A stretch of 9,896 bases of DNA from an uncultured Pirellulaceae bacterium (GTDB lineage Bacteria; Planctomycetota; Planctomycetia; Pirellulales; Pirellulaceae): contig CAKQNH010000108.1 in assembly GCA_934255105.1 (NCBI GenBank), forward strand, positions 1 to 9,896, written 5' to 3'. A program made the translations under genes and the position numbers. Positions 1-5,200 of the stretch are shown one piece after another (position 1 is the first letter of the stretch; the number at the start of each line of letters is the position of its first letter). A model generated the notes under the pieces. That model saw only the letters and a list, made by a program, of their open reading frames with translations. It was not told the origin of the DNA and did not search any database.

Positions 1-3000
1 TTTGCAAACAGAAGCGACGTTGGCTTAAGCGTATTCTCAATGCGCGAGCGTCCACGGCGCTGTGGTTAGCTCCCGCCTTGCTGTCACCCGCACTGTCGAT
101 GACAGTACTTCCCAGCGACAGCGGCTATACACAAACACCGGCGGCTCAAACATCCGCGACTGGGGGCGGCAATCCTGCCAGCCCGACGGTGGACGTCGAG
201 TTCGTTATGGGATGGTTGGAACAAGCCGCCAAGCAGGCGGAGGCCGGCGATCTCAAGAATTCGGCCAAGTCCTTTGCGGAAGCTTTGCGCGGTCGCCAAC
301 TGCTGAAGGACAAGAGCGAGAAGCTCGAAGCGCGGCTCAAGCAGGTTGAGGCCCTGGTCGTCAGCAAAGGTATGACCAAGTCCAACATTGTGGACGCGAT
401 CGGTTCGCTTGGGGCTATGGTACCGGCGACCAAGAGCCAGCCAGTGGTTTTTGCCGGTGGCACAGCGCTGCCCGCCCTACCTGGCCAAGCAACACCCGCA
501 GCGACTTCTGCAGCCATGGCCCCGGTTGTCTCCGGCGGTACGCAGCTCGCAATCCCTCCAGGTGTGCCTGCCGTACGCTCGGCCAGCGCGCAAGCTGAGC
601 TCGACGTGCCTGCTCCGCTGAACAACAATGCCAGCGGCGATGAACTGTATCGCCGTGGTGTGGAACTGCTCGGACAAGGTCAACGCGAGGCGGCTTTGGA
701 AAGCTTCCGCCAAGCGTGGCAGTACGAGCGCGAGATGGACCCTGCCCTCCGCAACCAACTCAAAGACAAACTCAGCCTGTTGAGCGCGGCACAAAGTAGT
801 ACGGCCGCTGGAACGGCCGCCTCGCCAATGCGCCAAGTCAACGAAGAAGAGTTGGCGATGCGTCAAAAGATGATGAGTGAAGTCACCGGCGAAATCGCCG
901 CAGCGGAAGCCAATCGCGAAGCGGAACCACAGGTGGTGGCAGAGCGTCTACAGACGCTGCGAACCCGCGTTTCGCAAGCCAATCTAGATGGCAATGCACG
1001 CAAGCAAATGCTGACCATCGTCGATCGCGCCATTGCATCGCATCAGATCTACATGACGCAAAATAGCGCCACGATCGACCAGAACATGCGCAATCGACAA
1101 ATTACTGAACAGATGTCTCTCGACCAAGAAGAGCGACAAAAGATCGATCAGCAAATCGCCTCGCTGGTCGAAACCTATAATGACTTGATGGACAAACGCA
1201 GCTTCGCCGAAGCCGAAGTCGTGGCCAAGCAAGTCGGTTTGATCGATCCCGGTTCTACAATCGCCAGCCTGCTCATTTCCAATTCGCGAAACGCTCGCCG
1301 CATTGGTGAATACGAATCGATCAAGGCCATCAAGGAAGACAAGTTTATCGACAACATGCTGACGGTTGACGAAGCGGCTATTCCGTTTGATGATCGCGAA
1401 CCGCTGCTCTTCCCGAATGCCAGGGACTGGGATGAACTGACCAAGCGTCGCACCAATCAGTTGTCCGAGGCCCAACGCGGCATGAGTCCAGCGGATCAAA
1501 AGATCTGGGCCTCGCTCAAACAGCCGGTGTTAGTCGATTTCAAAAATCGGCCGCTGAATGAAGTGCTCCGCACGCTGTCCGACATGACCGGAGTATTGAT
1601 CCACATGGATGAGAACGGAATGGCGGCTGAAGGGGTCACTAGCGATATGCCGGTCACGCTCAGCCTAGCTTCTCAGATCTCGTTCAAGAGTGCCCTGAGC
1701 TTGCTGCTGCACGCACAAAACCTGGACTTCCAAGTCAGGAATGAAGTACTCACCATCACCTCTATGCGCAACAGCGCCAAGGCCAATAAGACGCGAACCT
1801 ACAACGTCCGCGACTTGGTCGTGCCCATTCCCAATTTCGTTGCCGACTACAACAGTGGTATGGCTGGGGCGATTCGCCAAGCCTACGAAACGATGGGGCG
1901 TGGTTTGGTGGCGCAAAATAGCCGCGGAATATCGGGCGGCCTGAGCAGCTTGAACAATGAAATTAAACTCGCCTCGGCAACCTCATCGCTGGATCCCAAC
2001 GCTCCAGTGCTAGGCCAGATGGCCAACCCTGGCATGATGGGCTTGGGCAACATGCCCGGCAGCGGTGGGTTTGGAATGAATGGCGGCGGTTTTGGAATGA
2101 ATCCTGCCGGTGGAGCACCAGGTGGCCCAATGAACATGGGGGGTGGTGCAGCGGGTGGGGGCTCCATGGCTGACTTCAGTCAATTGATGATGCTCATTCA
2201 GCAAACGATTACGCCGGATGACTTTCTCAATGGCGATAGCACGATGACTCCCTTCCAGCAGACCCTGTCGCTGGTGGTCAGTGCACCTCAAACGACCCAT
2301 GAAGAAATCGAAGAGCTGCTGGACACCCTACGTCGTCAACAGTTGGTTCAAATTACCGTCGAAGTCAAGTTCATCACGCTCAATGACAACTTCTTCGAGC
2401 GGATCGGCGTCGACTTTGACATGCGGATCGATGACAACGTTCGTCGCTTGCCTCAAGACGACCAAGGCAACAGTGCGGTGGTCGGTCTAAGCGGTGGCGT
2501 CAGCGGGACCAACACCTTCCCTGTCACGGCCGACTTTGATATCGCCTTCACACAGGACAGTTTTGCTTCGGCCGTTCCACAGTTTGGTGGCGTGTTCAAC
2601 GGGGATACCGGTGGTAGTATCGGCTTCGCAATCCTCAGCGACTTGGAGATGTTCTTCTTCATGAACGCCGCCCAAGGTGACCAGCGATCGAACATTCTCC
2701 AGGCACCACGCGTGACGATGTTCGACGGTCAATCGGCGTCGATCCAGGATACGGTACAACGACCATTCGTAACCAGTTTGATTCCGGTTGTAGCCGACTT
2801 CGCGGTGGCTCAGCAACCAGTGATCGTGGTCCTCAATGAAGGGACTACGCTCAACGTGCAAGCCACCTGTTCACCCGACAAGCGATTCGTTCGGTTGACA
2901 CTTAACCCTACGTTCTCGCAGATCGATCGCGTCGATACCTTCACCTTCGAAGGGACGCGGACAACACGCGTGAACAGCAATAAATCGGGAACGAACATCC

Positions 3001-3329
3001 TCAACCCACAGGGAACGGTCGACGCAAGCGATGACAAGAAGGAAGAGGTCATTACCGGTACGACTGTGCAACAGCCCAGCTTGGCCAGTACCAACATCTC
3101 GACCACAGTCAATGTACCCGACGGCGGCACGATCCTGCTGGGTGGTATCAAGCGGATGCGCGAGGGACGGATTGAGCGAGGCGTACCGATCCTGAGCAAG
3201 ATCCCCTACGTCAATCGTCTGTTCAAGAACACCGCCATCGGCCGTGACACCAGCACACTGATGATGACCGTGACTCCGCGGATCATCATTCAGGAAGAGG
3301 AAGAGATCAAGTACGGCGTCAACCCGTAA
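1..3329 (+). CDS. Large secretin (type II/III secretion or type IV pilus outer-membrane channel), 5' end outside window
   Basis: Secretins form ring-shaped outer-membrane channels for protein export or pili. Seen here: the C-terminal core (about nt 2337-3310) holds the family signature VPDGGTILLGG near nt 3114, then a GVPILSKIPYVNRLFK stretch typical of the secretin C-terminus. An N-domain of STN/secretin type lies at about nt 1530-1770, starting VDFKNRPLNEVLRTLSD. The first ~1,400 nt encode a helical region with a TPR-like stretch (nt 633-740, ELYRRGVELLGQGQREAALE) and charged, coiled-coil-like helices (nt 840-1180). A Gly/Met-rich insert sits at nt 2025-2168. The frame is open from the first full codon at nt 3; the codons before the TTG at 78 and ATG at 99 read KQKRRWLKRIL then a hydrophobic stretch, a signal peptide, so the start is upstream. 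At more than 1,100 residues it is well above ordinary GspD or PilQ length. A terminator follows. The family call is firm; the exact system (T2SS or pilus) is undetermined. Confidence 0.92.
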   Translation, partial: CKQKRRWLKRILNARASTALWLAPALLSPALSMTVLPSDSGYTQTPAAQTSATGGGNPASPTVDVEFVMGWLEQAAKQAEAGDLKNSAKSFAEALRGRQLLKDKSEKLEARLKQVEALVVSKGMTKSNIVDAIGSLGAMVPATKSQPVVFAGGTALPALPGQATPAATSAAMAPVVSGGTQLAIPPGVPAVRSASAQAELDVPAPLNNNASGDELYRRGVELLGQGQREAALESFRQAWQYEREMDPALRNQLKDKLSLLSAAQSSTAAGTAASPMRQVNEEELAMRQKMMSEVTGEIAAAEANREAEPQVVAERLQTLRTRVSQANLDGNARKQMLTIVDRAIASHQIYMTQNSATIDQNMRNRQITEQMSLDQEERQKIDQQIASLVETYNDLMDKRSFAEAEVVAKQVGLIDPGSTIASLLISNSRNARRIGEYESIKAIKEDKFIDNMLTVDEAAIPFDDREPLLFPNARDWDELTKRRTNQLSEAQRGMSPADQKIWASLKQPVLVDFKNRPLNEVLRTLSDMTGVLIHMDENGMAAEGVTSDMPVTLSLASQISFKSALSLLLHAQNLDFQVRNEVLTITSMRNSAKANKTRTYNVRDLVVPIPNFVADYNSGMAGAIRQAYETMGRGLVAQNSRGISGGLSSLNNEIKLASATSSLDPNAPVLGQMANPGMMGLGNMPGSGGFGMNGGGFGMNPAGGAPGGPMNMGGGAAGGGSMADFSQLMMLIQQTITPDDFLNGDSTMTPFQQTLSLVVSAPQTTHEEIEELLDTLRRQQLVQITVEVKFITLNDNFFERIGVDFDMRIDDNVRRLPQDDQGNSAVVGLSGGVSGTNTFPVTADFDIAFTQDSFASAVPQFGGVFNGDTGGSIGFAILSDLEMFFFMNAAQGDQRSNILQAPRVTMFDGQSASIQDTVQRPFVTSLIPVVADFAVAQQPVIVVLNEGTTLNVQATCSPDKRFVRLTLNPTFSQIDRVDTFTFEGTRTTRVNSNKSGTNILNPQGTVDASDDKKEEVITGTTVQQPSLASTNISTTVNVPDGGTILLGGIKRMREGRIERGVPILSKIPYVNRLFKNTAIGRDTSTLMMTVTPRIIIQEEEEIKYGVNP
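2025..2168 (+). other. Gly/Met/Pro-rich low-complexity segment inside the secretin
   Basis: About 48 codons are dominated by Gly, Met, Asn and Pro, including two near-adjacent GGFGMN-type hexapeptides encoded around nt 2064-2102. The segment lies between the N-domain with the RTYNVRDLVVP stretch and the secretin core, so it is probably a flexible linker or loop of the periplasmic part. Functional meaning is unknown. Confidence 0.7.
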
Positions 3330-3375
3330 CCACCTCGCGGGTCGATTTGATCGCAGCACAACTGCTGAATACTCT

Positions 3376-3411
3376 GAGCCTGGCTAGTTTCACGACTAGC
3401 CAGGCTCTTTT
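3376..3411 (+). terminator. Rho-independent terminator after the secretin gene
   Basis: A perfect 13-bp stem, GAGCCTGGCTAGT (3376-3388) against ACTAGCCAGGCTC (3395-3407), closes a 6-nt loop TTCACG and is followed by TTTT and then CGTT. It lies 46 nt after the secretin stop and is in the right orientation to end that transcript, which separates it from cfa. Confidence 0.88.
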
Positions 3412-3561
3412 CGTTAAAGCTGGTTCCCCACTCGTTAAACCGCGTGCCCAGCGGGCCGCGCGTCCTGCCGCGTGCTTACTTGCTGCATGCCCGCGTGGGC
3501 GCTCCCTGCACATTTTAGCGATTGAATTCGGGTTGACCCAGAGGAGGCCAAACTGCTCTAA
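3412..3561. other. Intergenic region between terminator and cfa
   Basis: No gene is supported here. The stretch is GC-rich with short repeats: TCGTTAAA at 3411-3418 and 3432-3439 (21-nt period), CCGCGTGC at 3440-3447 and 3468-3475, and small GCCC/GGGC hairpins. An AGGAGG at 3542-3547 lies 14 nt before a GTG at 3562, which is too far for a normal ribosome binding site. Confidence 0.5.
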
Positions 3562-3562
3562 G
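3533..3562 (+). promoter_or_regulatory. Weak candidate sigma70-type promoter for cfa
   Basis: TTGACC at 3533-3538 matches five of six -35 consensus bases, and TCTAAG at 3557-3562 matches four of six -10 bases with an 18-nt spacer. Transcription would then start near 3569, after the GTG at 3562 but before the ATG at 3598. Such matches occur by chance, so this is a suggestion only. Confidence 0.28.
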
Positions 3563-3597
3563 TGAGTCATCCATTTTTAGAAAGCGGAAGCCTCAAT

Positions 3598-4950
3598 ATG
3601 TCAACCAAAATCACTCGATCAGAAAAACAGTTGGCCAGCGCCAAGGAAGTCTGCCAGCGGCTAGCTGAAAAGCTGGACAGCAAGATCTCGGTTCGCCTAT
3701 GGGATGACTCGGTTCATCCACTGGGTTCCCAAGTGCTGGACGGCTACGAAATTTCAATTTCAGGTCCCGGCGTAATTGGTGCGTTGATACGCCGCCCGAC
3801 CGCAGAGAATCTGCTGTGCCTGTACGCGCGGGGCCACGTCGATTTCCATGGCGCTAACATCGTCGAGTTCATGCGAACCGCGCGCGTCAAGGGTTCCCGA
3901 CGACGAGCCCGCTCGATCCCCAAGGCGCTGATCGCCAAAGGTCTGCTGAATTTTGTCTTTGCGCGCGATGTTGAGGCCGCCAGCGGCCTGAGGTTCGCCG
4001 GGGACGACCAGGGGCACCATCGCAAACAATCCGACAATCGCGACTTTATCAAATTCCACTACGATATCGGCAACGAGTTCTATCGGTTGTTCCTCGATCC
4101 AGAGATGGTCTACAGTTGCGCATACTTTCGCTCGTGGGACGAAAGCTTGGAGCAGGCCCAACTAAACAAGCTCGACATGATCTGCCGCAAATTGCAGTTG
4201 CAGCCCGGCGATCGAATGCTCGACATCGGTTGCGGCTGGGGCGCCTTAATCTGCTACGCGGCCGAGCACTACGGCGTGACGGCACATGGCATTACCTTAT
4301 CCGACGCACAACTGGAGATCGCCCAGCAGCGCATCAAAGAGCGAGGGTTGGAAGGGCGAGTCACGGCGGCCATCTGCGATTACAACGACGTGCAAGGGGA
4401 GTTCGACAAAGTATCCTCAGTCGGAATGGCCGAGCATGTTGGCATCAAAAACTTGCCGACCTATCTACAGAAAGTTCGCTCTGTGTTGGTGCCTGGTGGT
4501 TTGTTCCTGAACCACGCCATCACACGTCCAGCCAAAAGTAGCGCCCGCAAATTCAACAGGAAAAATGCTGAACGTCGCTTGCTGACCAAGTACATCTTTC
4601 CGGGCGGCGAACTAGACCACCAAGGTCACGTGCTCGACAGCATGGAAGCGGGTGGCTTTGAAGTGCACGATGTCGAAGGCTGGCGCGACCACTACGGGCT
4701 GACCTGTGAGCATTGGGCGCGGCGATTGGAAGCCAACAAGGTGGAGGCTATTCGCATGGTAGGCGAGGAAAAGTATCGTATGTGGCTGTTGTATTTGGGT
4801 GGAGTCGCCATGGCGCTACAGGACGGTTCCGCGCGCATTTTCCAGACCGTGGCCCGCAACCAAACCGTCCGCGGACATTCTGGCATGCCCTGCACCCGCG
4901 AGCACTTGTACGCGGTCGACAGCTCGCTGCCGATTCCCCGCGCAGCCTAG
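3598..4950 (+). CDS. cfa: Cyclopropane-fatty-acyl-phospholipid synthase (SAM-dependent)
   Basis: Cfa transfers a methylene group from S-adenosylmethionine to the cis double bond of unsaturated acyl chains in membrane phospholipids. Seen: the SAM-binding motif LDIGCGWGALICYAA (from nt 4219), the substrate-region motif FHYDIGNEFYRLFLDPEMVY followed by SCAYF, and counterparts of the E. coli active-site residues Cys139 (codon 4117), Glu239 in EHVG (4432), His266 and Ile268 in NHAI (4513, 4519) and probably Tyr317 (4693). Glu-to-His spacing is 27 residues, as in E. coli. The ~140-residue N-terminal part resembles the usual non-catalytic domain of this family. ATG 3598 is preferred because GGAAG lies 7 nt upstream and the family-like sequence begins after it; GTG 3562 would add 12 residues. 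The product is 450 aa against 382 in E. coli. A related methyltransferase making other branched or modified fatty acids cannot be excluded. No intrinsic terminator follows. Confidence 0.9.
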   Translation: MSTKITRSEKQLASAKEVCQRLAEKLDSKISVRLWDDSVHPLGSQVLDGYEISISGPGVIGALIRRPTAENLLCLYARGHVDFHGANIVEFMRTARVKGSRRRARSIPKALIAKGLLNFVFARDVEAASGLRFAGDDQGHHRKQSDNRDFIKFHYDIGNEFYRLFLDPEMVYSCAYFRSWDESLEQAQLNKLDMICRKLQLQPGDRMLDIGCGWGALICYAAEHYGVTAHGITLSDAQLEIAQQRIKERGLEGRVTAAICDYNDVQGEFDKVSSVGMAEHVGIKNLPTYLQKVRSVLVPGGLFLNHAITRPAKSSARKFNRKNAERRLLTKYIFPGGELDHQGHVLDSMEAGGFEVHDVEGWRDHYGLTCEHWARRLEANKVEAIRMVGEEKYRMWLLYLGGVAMALQDGSARIFQTVARNQTVRGHSGMPCTREHLYAVDSSLPIPRAA

Positions 4951-4959
4951 TGCCCCCCT

Positions 4960-5069
4960 CAGCCCGGCGCAAGCCACCTCCCAGCCCGGCGCAAGCCACC
5001 TCCCAGCCCGGCGCAAGCCACCTCTCAGCCCGGCGCAAGCCACCTCCCAGCCCGGCGCACGCCACCTCC
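4960..5069. repeat. Tandem array, five units of 22 bp
   Basis: Units start at 4960, 4982, 5004, 5026 and 5048. Each begins CAGCCCGGCGCAAGCC and ends with ACCTCC or ACCTCT. Units 1, 2 and 4 are identical, unit 3 differs in its last base, and unit 5 has one change (GCGCACGCC). There is no spacer between units. The core GGC-GCAA-GCC could fold as a 3-bp stem with a GNRA-type tetraloop. The array begins 9 nt after the cfa stop codon. Confidence 0.95.
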
Positions 5070-5155
5070 CAGCCCGGAGGGCGACACATCCCTGCCGGTG
5101 GTGTGAGCCACCGGATTCCAGGCCACCGATGCCCCAGCCCGGAGGGCGACACATC
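5068..5155. repeat. Two direct copies of a 23-bp repeat related to the tandem unit
   Basis: The sequence CCC-AGCCCGGAGGGCGACAC-ATC occurs at 5068-5090 and again at 5133-5155, identical over 23 bp. It shares its first ten bases (CCCAGCCCGG) with the 22-bp unit and diverges after that. The style fits intergenic repeats known from planctomycete genomes, but genome-wide copy number cannot be judged from this window. Confidence 0.85.
5095..5114. other. Perfect 7-bp hairpin between the two 23-bp repeats
   Basis: CCGGTGG (5095-5101) pairs with CCACCGG (5108-5114) around a 6-nt loop TGTGAG. No T-tract follows on either strand, so it does not look like an intrinsic terminator; it is more likely part of the repeat element. 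Confidence 0.6.
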
Positions 5156-5175
5156 TCTACGCTAGCAGTTATAAT
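5146..5175 (+). promoter_or_regulatory. Candidate promoter for the double sulfatase
   Basis: A perfect TATAAT lies at 5170-5175. With an 18-nt spacer, GCGACA at 5146-5151 gives four of six -35 bases. Transcription would begin near 5182, leaving about 19 nt before the ATG at 5201. The -35 candidate falls inside the second 23-bp repeat copy. Planctomycete promoters are poorly described, so this is moderate evidence only. Confidence 0.45.
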
Positions 5176-5200
5176 TCCTAAGCAAACTGCCTCTCACCGT

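Larger units (their letters stand above)
4951..5200. other. Repeat-rich gap between cfa and the double sulfatase
   Basis: This 250-nt stretch contains the 22-bp tandem array, two copies of a related 23-bp repeat, a 7-bp hairpin and a candidate promoter. It stays open in the sulfatase frame, but its translation is only the cycling of the 22-bp unit through frames (PAQATSQPGASHLPARR-like), so it is not regarded as coding. Confidence 0.75.

Noticed and set aside
2871..3359. 162-codon minus-strand frame over the secretin 3' end
   Set aside because: Opposite the conserved secretin core, no family features in the product.
4960..5069. CRISPR array
   Set aside because: The 22-bp units are directly adjacent with no unique spacers, and no cas genes are nearby.
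5095..5114. Intrinsic terminator for cfa
   Set aside because: The hairpin is only 7 bp and has no T-tract after it.
4799..5200. N-terminal extension of the sulfatase frame back to ATG 4799 (1071 aa)
   Set aside because: It overlaps the well-supported 3' end of cfa and then only translates the tandem repeat cycling through frames; a signal peptide begins only after 5201.
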